From assembly GCA_964585385.1 (NCBI GenBank), contig CAZPDP010000009.1, positions 29,603-93,602 of the forward strand: a DNA stretch of 64,000 nucleotides. Reading direction: 5' to 3'. Each line of letters begins with the position of its first letter. Position 1 is the stretch's first letter. The notes beneath the pieces were generated by a model that worked only from the letters and a program-made list of their open reading frames with translations, made no database searches and had not been told where the DNA came from. The DNA comes from JAGXLC01 sp964585385 (GTDB lineage: Bacteria > Bacteroidota > Bacteroidia > Bacteroidales > UBA12077). Below are positions 46,170-56,459 of the stretch, one piece after another. The translations under genes and the position numbers were made by a program.

Positions 46170-48458
46170 ATGGAAACTATTTTTTGGTTTATTCCTTTCG
46201 CATCCGTCCTGGCTTTAATATTTGCCTGGGCGTTCTTTAAAAACATGATGAAAAACTCTGAAGGAACAGAGAAAATGAAAGAAATTGCGCAACATGTGCG
46301 CGAGGGAGCAATGGCTTACATTAAAAGACAGTACACAGTGGTAACCTATGTGTTTATCATCCTTTTCATTATCCTGGCAATTCTTGCCTTTTTTAAAGTA
46401 CAAAATCCGTTTGTCCCTGTAGCCTTTCTGACAGGTGGTTTCTTCTCGGGACTCTGCGGTTATTTAGGAATGCGTACAGCCACTTATGCATCGGCCAGAA
46501 CTACTCATGGGGCTTCTAAATCCCTGAACAAAGGTTTGAAGATTGCTTTTAGAAGTGGAGCCGTAATGGGTTTAGTTGTTGTTGGATTTGCCCTCTTAGA
46601 TATTAGTTTATGGTACTTATTACTGAACAAAGTGGTGTATACGGCTGAACATATGCAGGAAGGTCTTCATGCATTAGGGCTCACCTTTGTTCATCCCGGA
46701 ACAACCCCGCATGAAAAAATTGTTGAAATTACAGCTACCATGCTGACATTCGGTATGGGTGCTTCAACCCAGGCTCTGTTTGCACGTGTTGGTGGCGGTA
46801 TTTATACTAAAGCGGCCGATGTTGGAGCCGACCTGGTAGGTAAAATAGAAGAAGGTATTCCTGAAGATGACCCACGAAACCCAGCAACCATTGCAGATAA
46901 CGTAGGCGACAATGTAGGTGACGTTGCCGGCATGGGCGCCGACCTTTACGAATCCTATGCTGGTTCAATACTGGCTACAGCCGCTCTGGGTGCAGCATTA
47001 CCTATCTCAACCGGATTATTACAAACAGAGGCAGTAATTGCACCGATGATGGTAGCTGCCATAGGAATTATCCTCTCCATCCTGGGAATTTTCTTTGTTC
47101 GTGCTAAAGAGTCTGCTACACAGAAAAACCTGCTCCGGGCTCTTCTCCTTGGAACGGGAGGAAGTTCGGTCCTTATTCTTGGAGCAACAGCCGGACTGGC
47201 TTACTTTGACTGGATTACCTGGGGTGTATTTGGATCAGTTGTTGTTGGTCTTCTTGCAGGAGTTATCATTGGTCAAGGTACCGAATACTTCACCTCTGAT
47301 GAATATAAACCCACTAAACATATTGCCAGGCAAGGACAACAAGGCCCGGCTACCCTCATTATTGACGGTATAGCTGTAGGTATGTTTTCTACATGGGTTC
47401 CTGTGGCAACAATCGTTGTTGGTATAATAGGTGCATTTGGTTTAGCCGGCGGTTTCGAAAATTTTGCCCTAGGTGTTTACGGAATCGGTTTCGCAGCCGT
47501 TGGAATGCTTTCCACCCTGGGAATTACGCTAGCTACCGATGCTTTTGGCCCAATAGCAGATAACGCGGGTGGTAACGCCGAAATGTCAGAACTGGACCCT
47601 GAAGTACGTAAACGTACAGATGCACTGGATATGCTTGGTAACACCACTGCCGCTACAGGCAAAGGTTTTGCCATTGGTTCTGCTGCATTGACTGCCATGG
47701 CTCTTATGGCTGCATATCTTGAGGAAGTTCGACTCTGGTTAAGTAAAATATCTCAAGCTAGTGCAGAAGGATTCAAACAGGTTGGAGAAATAATCTTTTA
47801 CAAAGATGCCGAACCTGCTGCTGAAGTTGGAACACGTACAGTAGAAATAGCGAATGCAGGTGTACGTGATTTTGTTGAAGCATACGACCTATCGATTTTC
47901 AACCCCATGTTATTAGGTGGACTATTTGTTGGAGCTATGATGGCTTTTGTATTTAGCTCAATGACAATGAAAGCTGTTGGGCGGGCTGCCGGAGATATGG
48001 TAGATGAAGTACGACGTCAGTTTAAAGAATTTCCCGGAATTATTAAGGGTACCCAGAAACCTGACTATGCCAGGTGCGTTGCCATCTCTACCAAAGGAGC
48101 TCAAAAGGAAATGATATTCCCTTCATTAATCGCTATTATCGTGCCTATCCTGATAGGTGTTGTATTTGGCGTTGCTGGAGTAATTGGTTTGCTGGCCGGA
48201 ACACTTACAACAGCATTCACCCTTGCGATTATGCTTAACAATTCCGGCGGAGCCTGGGACAACGCCAAGAAATATATAGAAAAAGGCAATTATGGCGGTA
48301 AAGGCAGTGAAACACATAATGCCGGAGTAGTTGGTGACACCGTTGGTGATCCCTTCAAGGATACTTCCGGTCCTTCACTCAATATCCTCATCAAACTTAT
48401 GATGATGGTATCTGTTGTAATGGCTGGACTAACAGTAACTGTAGGATTATTTAATTAA
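46170..48458 (+). CDS. hppA: Membrane-bound ion-pumping pyrophosphatase, K+-dependent type
   Basis: A 762-residue protein with about 16 membrane helices that couples pyrophosphate hydrolysis to H+ or Na+ export. Active-site motifs are DVGADLVGKIE, DNVGDNVGDVAGMGADLYESY, and the C-terminal DTVGDPFKDTSGPSLNIL. The GNTTAATGKGFAIGSAAL segment has Ala where K+-independent enzymes have Lys, so it should need K+. K+-dependent members include Na+ pumps; which ion is moved here cannot be decided by eye. It has its own promoter and a shared terminator downstream. Confidence 0.95.
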   Translation: METIFWFIPFASVLALIFAWAFFKNMMKNSEGTEKMKEIAQHVREGAMAYIKRQYTVVTYVFIILFIILAILAFFKVQNPFVPVAFLTGGFFSGLCGYLGMRTATYASARTTHGASKSLNKGLKIAFRSGAVMGLVVVGFALLDISLWYLLLNKVVYTAEHMQEGLHALGLTFVHPGTTPHEKIVEITATMLTFGMGASTQALFARVGGGIYTKAADVGADLVGKIEEGIPEDDPRNPATIADNVGDNVGDVAGMGADLYESYAGSILATAALGAALPISTGLLQTEAVIAPMMVAAIGIILSILGIFFVRAKESATQKNLLRALLLGTGGSSVLILGATAGLAYFDWITWGVFGSVVVGLLAGVIIGQGTEYFTSDEYKPTKHIARQGQQGPATLIIDGIAVGMFSTWVPVATIVVGIIGAFGLAGGFENFALGVYGIGFAAVGMLSTLGITLATDAFGPIADNAGGNAEMSELDPEVRKRTDALDMLGNTTAATGKGFAIGSAALTAMALMAAYLEEVRLWLSKISQASAEGFKQVGEIIFYKDAEPAAEVGTRTVEIANAGVRDFVEAYDLSIFNPMLLGGLFVGAMMAFVFSSMTMKAVGRAAGDMVDEVRRQFKEFPGIIKGTQKPDYARCVAISTKGAQKEMIFPSLIAIIVPILIGVVFGVAGVIGLLAGTLTTAFTLAIMLNNSGGAWDNAKKYIEKGNYGGKGSETHNAGVVGDTVGDPFKDTSGPSLNILIKLMMMVSVVMAGLTVTVGLFN

Positions 48459-48475
48459 TTCCGAAAATATAACCT

Positions 48476-48516
48476 AAAAAGCGCTGGTTCATTTATAGCC
48501 AGCGCTTTTTTTTATT
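48476..48516. terminator. Bidirectional terminator between hppA and gldA
   Basis: AAAAAGCGCTGG and CCAGCGCTTTTT form a 12-base-pair stem with an 11-base loop, flanked by A-run and T-run. It sits between two convergent genes and can serve both. Confidence 0.88.
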
Positions 48517-48527
48517 TTGCAGGCATT

Positions 48528-49439
48528 TTATTTGGTTAGTTCATGAAAAACTTCCTCAAGGCTCTTCTCTTTCTTTTGCATGGAAAGAACAGAAAAATTA
48601 TTGTTTACAGCAAATTGAAAAATATTATGACGCACATCTTCCTGGCTGATGCTTTCAAACAACCAATTTTTTTCGTCTAGTTTCCTGAGCTGATTCACTC
48701 CCTCAATTTTTCTTAGCAATTCTTCTTCAATTTCCCTGTCAAATTCAACCACAACGGTTTGCTTGGATTCCTCGAGCCTGCTGTAGATATCACCCACTTT
48801 ATCATCTGCAACAATCTGCCCGTTGTTGATGATAAGAATTCTATCGCAAATAGCTTCTACTTCCTGCATGATATGAGTAGACAACATTACGGTTTTTTCT
48901 TTTCCCAGTTCTGATATCAGGTTTCTGATCTCAATAATCTGATTCGGGTCCAGTCCTGATGTAGGTTCATCAAGAATCAATACATCCGGATCATGGATGA
49001 TGGCCTGGGCCAGGCCCACGCGCTGCCGATAACCTTTTGATAAGGCTCCTATCTTCTTCCTCTTCTCACTTTCAAGACCTGTCAAATCGATTGTCTCTTT
49101 GATTCTTTCAATCTTTTTTTTGTGAATTTTGTAAAGTCCTGCTACATACTCAAGATATTCTGTCACATACATATCCGGGTATAATGGATTATGCTCAGGA
49201 AGATAGCCAATGACTTCCCGTATCTCAAAAGCATGTTCCTCAACATCCTTATCCTGAATCCAGGCATTACCGGAAGTAGGCAGAATATAACCGGTAAGAA
49301 TTTTCATGGTGGTAGTCTTGCCAGCACCATTTGGGCCAATGAATCCGGTTATACTCCCCGGATTAATTTCAAAACTGGCATGATCCAGTGCTTTTTGCTG
49401 TCCGTATATTTTTGTGAGTTCCTTTACCTTTATGGACAT
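48528..49439 (-). CDS. gldA: GldA-type ABC transporter ATP-binding protein
   Basis: A 303-residue ABC ATPase with Walker A GPNGAGKTTT, signature LSKGYRQRVGLAQA, Walker B VLILDEPTSGLDP and the H-loop STHI. Length and the C-terminal domain (LEEVFHELTK end) match GldA, the ATPase of the GldAFG transporter linked to gliding in Flavobacterium. Non-gliding Bacteroidota also carry it. The membrane partners GldF and GldG are not adjacent here, so the symbol rests on similarity of the ATPase only. Confidence 0.82.
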   Translation of the reverse strand: MSIKVKELTKIYGQQKALDHASFEINPGSITGFIGPNGAGKTTTMKILTGYILPTSGNAWIQDKDVEEHAFEIREVIGYLPEHNPLYPDMYVTEYLEYVAGLYKIHKKKIERIKETIDLTGLESEKRKKIGALSKGYRQRVGLAQAIIHDPDVLILDEPTSGLDPNQIIEIRNLISELGKEKTVMLSTHIMQEVEAICDRILIINNGQIVADDKVGDIYSRLEESKQTVVVEFDREIEEELLRKIEGVNQLRKLDEKNWLFESISQEDVRHNIFQFAVNNNFSVLSMQKKEKSLEEVFHELTK

Positions 49440-49458
49440 AATAATTATTTTAGCTTTC

Positions 49459-49488
49459 CAAAATTATGAAATCTTGTTTGTTTTCAAA
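49459..49488 (-). promoter_or_regulatory. Predicted promoter for gldA
   Basis: On the minus strand TTTG (49488-49485) and TAATTTTG (49466-49459, exact TAnnTTTG) are 18 bases apart, 19 bases before the ATG. Confidence 0.6.
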
Positions 49489-49584
49489 ACATAAAAACAT
49501 ATCAAACATCCCTGAACTTGACCGATTGTTTTAATGTAATTAACTTTATAAGGACAAATTTAGTATCAAACTAAAACGATCTAT

Positions 49585-50559
49585 ATGAAAAGAAAACTAT
49601 TGGTAACTCACCGGCTTCCTGAAAAAGGACTCTCTCAACTCAAAAAAGATTTTGAAATAAGACTGCCAGAGGATAAACATTTTTCATTCAATCAGTTAAA
49701 AGAAATGATACCCGATTATCATGCCCTGATACCGGTATTTGGATTTGAAATAAACAAAGAACTAATCGAAAAAGGAAAACATTTAGAGATCATAGCCAAC
49801 TTTGGTGTGGGCTTCAACAACATCGATGTGAAAACCGCTTCTGAAAATGATATTGTTGTCACAAACACTCCGAAAACAGTCATTGAACCCACAGCAGAAT
49901 TGGCTTTTGCACTTCTGTTATCTCTTACAAGAAGGGTAACTGAATTGGATCATAAACTGAAATCAAAGGCTGATATCAAATGGGAAGTCATGGCAAACCT
50001 GGGGCATACCCTGGAAAACAAGACTGCCGGAATCATCGGGATGGGCAATATCGGTAAATCATTTGCCCTGAAAGCCAAAGCATTCGGAATGGAGATTCTT
50101 TACTATACAAGAACTCCTTTAAACTACACCGATGAAAAAGTCTATGGAGCACGATATGCCGGTTTGGATGAGCTTATTGAAAAATCCGATGTCATCTCGC
50201 TTCATACCCCCCTAACTGACAAGACAAAACATCTGCTGGACGAGGAACAATTTAAGAAAATGAAAAAGGGAGCTTTTATTATAAATACGGCAAGAGGTGC
50301 TGTAATTCATGAAAAAGCCCTGATAAAATACTTACAAAACGGACATTTGGGTGGCGCAGGTCTGGATGTTTTTGAGTTTGAACCGAAAATCAGCGAAGAA
50401 TTGCTGGAAATGGACAATGTCGTTATAGTGCCTCATATCGGTACAGCTAACTATGAAACCCGAAAATCAATGGCAGAAGAGGCAGCTCAGAATATAGTTG
50501 CATATTTTCAGGGACAAATTCCACCCAACATTGTCAATAAAAATGAATTGAATACGTAA
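49585..50559 (+). CDS. D-isomer-specific 2-hydroxyacid dehydrogenase
   Basis: A 324-residue NAD(P)-dependent oxidoreductase. The Rossmann motif is GIIGMGNIGKSFALKAKAFGM. The catalytic Arg is in NFGVGFNN or INTARGAVI, the Glu in DVFEFEP and the His in VPHIGTA, the standard triad of this family. Relatives act on glyoxylate, hydroxypyruvate or other 2-keto acids. Substrate cannot be read from sequence. ispG follows after 41 bases. Confidence 0.88.
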   Translation: MKRKLLVTHRLPEKGLSQLKKDFEIRLPEDKHFSFNQLKEMIPDYHALIPVFGFEINKELIEKGKHLEIIANFGVGFNNIDVKTASENDIVVTNTPKTVIEPTAELAFALLLSLTRRVTELDHKLKSKADIKWEVMANLGHTLENKTAGIIGMGNIGKSFALKAKAFGMEILYYTRTPLNYTDEKVYGARYAGLDELIEKSDVISLHTPLTDKTKHLLDEEQFKKMKKGAFIINTARGAVIHEKALIKYLQNGHLGGAGLDVFEFEPKISEELLEMDNVVIVPHIGTANYETRKSMAEEAAQNIVAYFQGQIPPNIVNKNELNT

Positions 50560-50600
50560 ATTATTATGAAGTACATTTCTATAGTTCTTAATCGCATTTT

Positions 50601-52442
50601 ATGAAAAATAACCAATACTGCAAAGACCTGGTACATTACAATTGCCTGGAAACACCCGAAGTTTACATCGGGAATGTTCCTATGGGTGCCAACCACCCCA
50701 TTCGCATCCAGTCCATGACCAACACTGACACCAATGATACCAAAGCCACTGTTCGCCAAATCATAAACATCGTCAATGCCGGAGCTGACTTTGTCCGCCT
50801 GACCACAAGAACAGTGAAAGAAGCAGAAAACCTGCTAAATATTAAAGAAGCCCTAAAAAACAAAGGATATAAAATCCCGCTTGTAGCCGATGTACATTTC
50901 AACCCTGCAATTGCTGAAAAAGCAGCAGAAATAGTGGAAAAAGTGCGTATCAATCCGGGGAATTATGGCTTCAAACAAACGGACAAAAACGAATTCAAAA
51001 AAGTCAGAAAAAAGTTTGAGAACCTCATAGAGGTGTGCAAAAAACACAATACAGCCATTCGTATAGGTGTCAATCATGGTTCCCTTTCCCGGAGAATCAT
51101 GGACGAACACGGAGATACCCCCGAAGGTATGGTACATTCCGCAATTGAATTCCTGGAAATATGCCGGCAAAATAATTTTCACAAGGTAGTGGTATCGCTA
51201 AAATCGAGCAACACACGGATAATGGTTCAATCCAACCGTTTGTTAATTAATCAGATGCTGAAAAAGAATCTTCTTTATCCTGTTCACCTGGGTGTAACAG
51301 AAGCAGGAGAAGGGGAAGACGGAAGAATTAAGTCTGCAACAGGTATCGGAACTCTCCTAACTGACGGAATCGGAGACACAATAAGGGTTTCCCTGACAGA
51401 ATCCCCGGAAAAGGAGATTCCCGTAGCCCGGAAAATTGCAGATTATATCATGAGCAAGGCAGACCATGAATCCTTCCCCGAAATCAAAAGCATTCCTATA
51501 GATCCTTTTCATTATAACAAAAGAGAAACCCAAAGCCTAACCTCTTTTACTCACAATGAAATTTCTGCCGGCCTGGTGCTCAATAACAGAATGAACAAGG
51601 ATGAGTGGAGCCGGCTAAAATCAGTGAAGCCCGACTTTCTCCTGTTTTCAGGCACTAAAGGAACAAATGACCTGGCTGATATTCCCGGTATAATCCCATT
51701 CACTCAATGGAAAAGCAATATGGAACCCAATGTTTTGCCGTATTTCTACTCGGTGGATCAATATCTTGAAGCCAGACCAAAATCGAAAATATTCAATTTC
51801 ATATTTATAGCTATCGATGAGCTGGAGGATCTAAAGAAGTTGAAGAATAAGGATAAAGTAGCTTTAATTATTCAATCTCTCTCAAATAATCCGGCCATAG
51901 AACAACGCCGTATAATTTTTGAACTTATCCTGCAAAACCTTAAAATACCTGTTTTTGTTTCCGGAAGATACAATGAAAAGAAAGAAGAAGACCTGCAAAT
52001 TAAATCGGCCATAGATTTCGGACCCTTATTCATTGATGGGCTGGCAGAAGGAATTGTTATAGAAAATACAGGCAAAATGCCGGTTAATAAAACGCTTGAC
52101 ATTTCCCTTGGGATTCTGCAGGCAAGCCGGATAAGAATTTCAAAAACAGAATTCATCTCATGCCCCAGTTGCGGCCGCACCCAGTTCGATCTGGAAAAAA
52201 CCACAAAAGAAGTCCGTAAAAAACTGGGACACCTGAAAGGTCTGAAAATTGCCGTGATGGGATGTATTGTAAACGGCCCCGGAGAAATGGCCGATGCAGA
52301 TTACGGTTATGTAGGCTCAGGCAAAGGAAAAGTTACCCTTTACAAAAACAAGGAGGTTGTGAAGAAAAACATCCCGGAGGAAAATGCCCTTGCAGAATTA
52401 ATAAACCTTATCAAAGAAAATGGTGATTGGGCAGAAATGTAG
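50601..52442 (+). CDS. ispG: 4-hydroxy-3-methylbut-2-enyl diphosphate synthase IspG, long form
   Basis: A 613-residue Fe-S enzyme that converts MEcPP to HMBPP in the MEP pathway. It is the long form with a TIM barrel (1-280, start VPMGANHPIRIQSMTNTDTND), an inserted domain (about 290-500) found in Bacteroidota, Chlamydiae and plants, and the reductase-like C-terminal part. The 4Fe-4S ligands are Cys521 and Cys524 (CPSCGRTQFDL) and Cys555 (GCIVNGPGE). ispD is at 12503. Confidence 0.96.
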   Translation: MKNNQYCKDLVHYNCLETPEVYIGNVPMGANHPIRIQSMTNTDTNDTKATVRQIINIVNAGADFVRLTTRTVKEAENLLNIKEALKNKGYKIPLVADVHFNPAIAEKAAEIVEKVRINPGNYGFKQTDKNEFKKVRKKFENLIEVCKKHNTAIRIGVNHGSLSRRIMDEHGDTPEGMVHSAIEFLEICRQNNFHKVVVSLKSSNTRIMVQSNRLLINQMLKKNLLYPVHLGVTEAGEGEDGRIKSATGIGTLLTDGIGDTIRVSLTESPEKEIPVARKIADYIMSKADHESFPEIKSIPIDPFHYNKRETQSLTSFTHNEISAGLVLNNRMNKDEWSRLKSVKPDFLLFSGTKGTNDLADIPGIIPFTQWKSNMEPNVLPYFYSVDQYLEARPKSKIFNFIFIAIDELEDLKKLKNKDKVALIIQSLSNNPAIEQRRIIFELILQNLKIPVFVSGRYNEKKEEDLQIKSAIDFGPLFIDGLAEGIVIENTGKMPVNKTLDISLGILQASRIRISKTEFISCPSCGRTQFDLEKTTKEVRKKLGHLKGLKIAVMGCIVNGPGEMADADYGYVGSGKGKVTLYKNKEVVKKNIPEENALAELINLIKENGDWAEM

Positions 52443-52487
52443 GTATTTCATATCTGCCCCGGGAAGCCAGATGGAATGTGTTGTTTT

Positions 52488-54536
52488 TTATTTTATTACT
52501 GAACCCGTCTCCATCTCCTCATCCGGCGCCACAAAAACCAGTTTGCCATCAGCATCTTCTGCCATCAGGATCATACCGTGTGATTCGATGCCGCGTATTT
52601 TTTTCGGTGCCAGGTTGATTACAATGCTTACTTGTCTACCCACAATGTCTTCGGGTTTGAAATATTCGGCAATACCTGAAACCACGGTTCGATGATCAAC
52701 TCCGGAATCTATTTTCAGCTTAAGTAATTTCTTTGTTTTTGGCACCCTTTCTGCTTCCAGCACTTTGCCAGCCCTGATGTCCAGCTTAGTAAAGTCTTCA
52801 AAGCTAATATCTTCTTTAGAAGGCTCAACTCCTTTTTCCTCCTGCTCGTTCTTTCTGCTTGCTTCTCTGAGTTTTTCCTCCTGCTGTTCTACTACTTTAT
52901 CTTCAATTTTCTGGAAAAGATGTTTGGGTTTTTTTACTTCATGACCGGGTTTCATTATTTCCTGCTGACCGGCAAGCTCCCAGTTCAACTTATCAATATT
53001 CAAAAAATCGCGTAGCTTTTCAGCAGTAAATGGCAAAAACGGTTCAATTATAATAGCCAGACTCGCTGTTATCTGCAGAGAAATATTCAGAATGGTTCCT
53101 ACCCGTTCCGGATCTTTATTATACAAACTCCAGGGTTCGGTGTCTGCGAGATACTTGTTCCCCAGGCGGCCCATGTCCATAGCAATTTTTAGGGCTTCGC
53201 GGAACTTGAATTTCTCAATCCGGTCTTCCAGGTCTTCTTTTATTTGTGCAGCCTTTTCGAATATCTCCTTGTCGTAATCGGTTAATTCGCCGCATTCAGG
53301 CACCTTTTTGTCAAAAAATTTCTTGGTCAGCACCAGGGCCCGGTTGACAAAGTTTCCCATAACAGCCACGAGCTCGTTGTTGTTCCTGTTCTGGAAATCT
53401 TTCCAGGTAAAATCGTTATCTTTTTGCTCCGGGAAATTGGCACAAATCGTATAACGAAGTGCATCTACCTTGTCCGGGAAATCATCCACAAATTCATTCA
53501 CCCAGACAGCCCAATTCCTGGAGGTGGACAACTTATCGCCTTCCAGGTTCAAAAATTCATTAGCCGGAACATTCTCCGGAAGGATATAATCACCGTGAGC
53601 TTTCAGCATAGAAGGGAATATGAGGCAATGGAAAACGATGTTGTCTTTCCCGATAAAATGAATCAGGCTGGTTTCCTCGTCTTTCCAGTATTTTTGCCAA
53701 TCCTTTCCCTGCTCTTCGGCCCAGGCTTTGGTTGCGGAAATATACCCAATCGGGGCATCAAACCAGACATACAACACTTTTCCTTCCGTACCTCCCAGGG
53801 GAACCGGTACACCCCAGCTCAAATCACGGGTGACTGCTCGGGGTTGCAAGCCCTGTGTCAGCCAAGATTTGCATTGCCCGTATACATTCGCTTTCCAGTC
53901 TTCTTTATGACTGTCAATCCATTCTTCCAGCCATTCTTCCTGGTATTTATCTAAGGGCAAATACCAGTGCCTGGTCTTTTTCAATACGGGTTTGTTTCCT
54001 GAAAGAGCCGATTCGGGATTAATCAGTTCTTTGGAGCTGAGACTTGTGCCACATTGTTCACATTGATCACCGTATGCTTTTTCATAATTACAATTCGGGC
54101 AGGTTCCAACAATATATCTGTCAGCCAAAAACTGCTGCTCTTTTTCATCGTAGAACTGCTCTTCTTCTTTTTCAATGAACTCACCCTGTTCATAAAGTTT
54201 TTTGAAAAAATCCGAGGCTGTTTTATGATGAAGTGGATCTGAAGTACGATGGTATATATCAAATTCAATACCCAGATCCTGGAATGCTTTTTTATTGATC
54301 TCGTGATAGCGATCTACGATTTCCTGTGGGGATTTACCTTCTTTTCTTGCTCTCAGAGTAATGGGAACCCCGTGCTCATCAGAACCACAAATGAAGGCCA
54401 CGTCCTTTCCCTTCAGTCTGAGATAACGAACATAAACGTCTGCAGGCAGATAGGCACCGGCTATATGACCAATATGCAACGGACCATTGGCATAAGGCAA
54501 AGCGGAAGTAATCAGATATCTTTTTGGATCTTGCAT
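52488..54536 (-). CDS. metG: Methionyl-tRNA synthetase
   Basis: A 682-residue class I synthetase. The HIGH-type motif is ANGPLHIGHIAG and the KMSKS loop reads KLSTS. A zinc knuckle CPNC...CEQC lies at about 140-165. A C-terminal OB-fold tRNA-binding domain (about 580-682, KLDIRAGKVLEAERVP) is joined by a charged linker, so this is the long, dimeric form. The upstream -7 box is at 54580-54587. Confidence 0.97.
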   Translation of the reverse strand: MQDPKRYLITSALPYANGPLHIGHIAGAYLPADVYVRYLRLKGKDVAFICGSDEHGVPITLRARKEGKSPQEIVDRYHEINKKAFQDLGIEFDIYHRTSDPLHHKTASDFFKKLYEQGEFIEKEEEQFYDEKEQQFLADRYIVGTCPNCNYEKAYGDQCEQCGTSLSSKELINPESALSGNKPVLKKTRHWYLPLDKYQEEWLEEWIDSHKEDWKANVYGQCKSWLTQGLQPRAVTRDLSWGVPVPLGGTEGKVLYVWFDAPIGYISATKAWAEEQGKDWQKYWKDEETSLIHFIGKDNIVFHCLIFPSMLKAHGDYILPENVPANEFLNLEGDKLSTSRNWAVWVNEFVDDFPDKVDALRYTICANFPEQKDNDFTWKDFQNRNNNELVAVMGNFVNRALVLTKKFFDKKVPECGELTDYDKEIFEKAAQIKEDLEDRIEKFKFREALKIAMDMGRLGNKYLADTEPWSLYNKDPERVGTILNISLQITASLAIIIEPFLPFTAEKLRDFLNIDKLNWELAGQQEIMKPGHEVKKPKHLFQKIEDKVVEQQEEKLREASRKNEQEEKGVEPSKEDISFEDFTKLDIRAGKVLEAERVPKTKKLLKLKIDSGVDHRTVVSGIAEYFKPEDIVGRQVSIVINLAPKKIRGIESHGMILMAEDADGKLVFVAPDEEMETGSVIK

Positions 54537-54579
54537 AGGAATATTTTTGAAAAATTATTAATTGCTTAACTTTATCCGG

Positions 54580-54587
54580 CAAATATA
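54580..54587 (-). promoter_or_regulatory. Predicted -7 element (TATATTTG) for metG
   Basis: An exact TAnnTTTG match on the minus strand, 43 bases upstream of the metG ATG. No -33 TTTG is seen. Confidence 0.45.
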
Positions 54588-54657
54588 GTTAAGAAAAATA
54601 TTATTTAATAAAGACGACACATCAGAAACTATTTTGTTCCCCATTAAACTCAATTAT

Positions 54658-55572
54658 ATGATTGCTCCTCCTTCTTTAAATCAAAATGACACCATAGGGA
54701 TTGTAGCTCCTGCCCGAAGCATAAGCCAATCAGAACTGAAAACAGCATTCGAAATTTTTGAAAGCTGGGGTTTGAAAATAAAAACCGGGAAAAACCTTTA
54801 CAACCAACACAATCAATTTGCAGGAACGGACAAAGAACGGGCATCTGATTTCCAGGCCATGATGGATGACCCGGAAATAAAAGCTATTGTTTGTGCAAGA
54901 GGTGGCTATGGTACAGTGAAAATAATGGAACATCTTAATTTTCAATCCTTCCGGGACAATCCCAAATGGGTTGTGGGTTACAGCGACATCACTGTATTAC
55001 ATTCCTACATTACACAAAAACTGGGAGTAAAAACCCTTCATGCTGCCATGCCGCTTAACTTGACTGAAAAGACCCGGAACAATAAATCAACTCAACAATT
55101 AAAGCAAACCCTTTTCGGCGATAACCCGGAGTTTGAATGGGAAGCGGAAATCAACAGGAAAAGTTTCAGAAAAACAGAAGGACAGCTAACCGGTGGGAAT
55201 CTATCCGTTCTTTATAGTCTGAGAGGAACACCTTACGATATTGACACGAACAATAAAATCCTATTCCTGGAAGACCTGGACGAATACCTCTATCACATTG
55301 ACCGCATGATGATGAATCTAAGGACAGGGGGCAAACTCAGTAATTTAAAAGCCCTCCTGGTAGGCGGCATGACAGACATGAATGATAATAGCTCCCCTTT
55401 TGGAATGAATGCAACAGAGATTATTCAAACAATTACAAAAAATGCTGAATTTCCTGTTATATTCGATGCGCCGGTGGGTCATATAAAGGAAAATATGCCC
55501 CTGATTATGGGAGGGTACGCAAAAATTGAGAGGATTCATACAAAAAGTGTCAGACTTAGCTTCACTGACTAA
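54658..55572 (+). CDS. LD-carboxypeptidase (peptidase S66 family)
   Basis: A 304-residue protein from the ATG at 54658; an in-frame TTG at 54634 adds eight residues that are not conserved. The family start DTIGIVAPARSIS and nucleophile Ser109 in VGYSDIT are clear, with the Glu in LFLEDLDE and the His in PVGHIKENMPL completing the Ser-His-Glu triad. It removes the terminal D-Ala from muropeptide tetrapeptides in cell-wall recycling. It has no signal peptide. Its last 11 bases overlap the end of the convergent DUF4412-like gene. Confidence 0.9.
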   Translation: MIAPPSLNQNDTIGIVAPARSISQSELKTAFEIFESWGLKIKTGKNLYNQHNQFAGTDKERASDFQAMMDDPEIKAIVCARGGYGTVKIMEHLNFQSFRDNPKWVVGYSDITVLHSYITQKLGVKTLHAAMPLNLTEKTRNNKSTQQLKQTLFGDNPEFEWEAEINRKSFRKTEGQLTGGNLSVLYSLRGTPYDIDTNNKILFLEDLDEYLYHIDRMMMNLRTGGKLSNLKALLVGGMTDMNDNSSPFGMNATEIIQTITKNAEFPVIFDAPVGHIKENMPLIMGGYAKIERIHTKSVRLSFTD

Positions 55573-56236
55573 ATTCCACAAAGGAACCGGGAATTCGGAA
55601 AAGGTTATCATCCAGGTCTTTCCTGACAATATCCTGCACTACAACACGCTGTCTTTCTTTTCTCAGCAAAGTTCTCTCCACAGAAAGCATAGGGAAATAC
55701 CCTTCGTTTCCGGGAATAACTGAGAAAAATTGATAAATCTTATCCGTTCTGCTAATTAAATGCATTAGTTCGTTCATGAAATCCAGGTCTTTTTGAGCAA
55801 CCCAATATGCAATCTCACTGTTGGTCTTTTCATCCCTGACCCGCCATTGATAACATTTGACACCTTGAATTTCCCTGAAATTACCTGACTTTATTATTTT
55901 TAATCTTTCCTGACCGTGATTGCTTTCTTCTTTTAGATCCAATACTTTATACATTTTTCTTTCCGGATTAACGGCAATTACACGTTCTTTCTCAATATCA
56001 GCAAGTAATGAATGGAGCATGGTGCCATCCTGAGTATATTGATTTATACGGGCTTTGCTTCCTTTAATGTAAAAATTGATGTATAAAGTATCAAAGTAAG
56101 TTTTCTTTATGAAAGAAATATGTCCCTCAAAACTATGATGCTCTGCTCTTGATGAAAAAACAAAAAGACAGAGCATCGTTCCTGTAAGTATCCATTTACT
56201 AATAAAATACATATATTTTCCCCAAGGCATCTTCAT
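55562..56236 (-). CDS. DUF4412-like secreted protein
   Basis: A 224-residue protein with a signal peptide (about 1-31, ending SSRA). The body has the pattern of Bacteroidota DUF4412 proteins: a first strand EGHISF, then ARINQYTQDGTMLHSLLADIEKERVIAVNPERKMYKVLDL, then IQGVKCYQWRVRDEKT. The family is periplasmic or exported, with unknown role and a fold perhaps like lipoprotein carriers. It is a single gene. Confidence 0.7.
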   Translation of the reverse strand: MKMPWGKYMYFISKWILTGTMLCLFVFSSRAEHHSFEGHISFIKKTYFDTLYINFYIKGSKARINQYTQDGTMLHSLLADIEKERVIAVNPERKMYKVLDLKEESNHGQERLKIIKSGNFREIQGVKCYQWRVRDEKTNSEIAYWVAQKDLDFMNELMHLISRTDKIYQFFSVIPGNEGYFPMLSVERTLLRKERQRVVVQDIVRKDLDDNLFRIPGSFVEFSQ

Positions 56237-56459
56237 ATCCTTTTTACTTTATTAGAAGATAAAATGTTTCAATGGATTTTTTTATTTTTACCCAAATTGA
56301 GCGATTTTAGTTCACTGTCTGAATTGTCGGGGTTACACCTAAGTAAAGCGCTTTTTCACTTTCCCGATAAAAATTGGGACAGGCTGTTCAAACCGCTCAA
56401 CTTAGGTTTTAGTTGATTTTATTTCAACACTAATTCATAGAAAATATCATTTACAAATT

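Noticed and set aside
53424..53954. 176-residue ORF antisense to metG
   Set aside because: It is a mirror of the conserved synthetase, with no motif of its own.
54634..54657. TTG start for the S66 peptidase
   Set aside because: The ATG at 54658 gives the usual N-terminus of the family.
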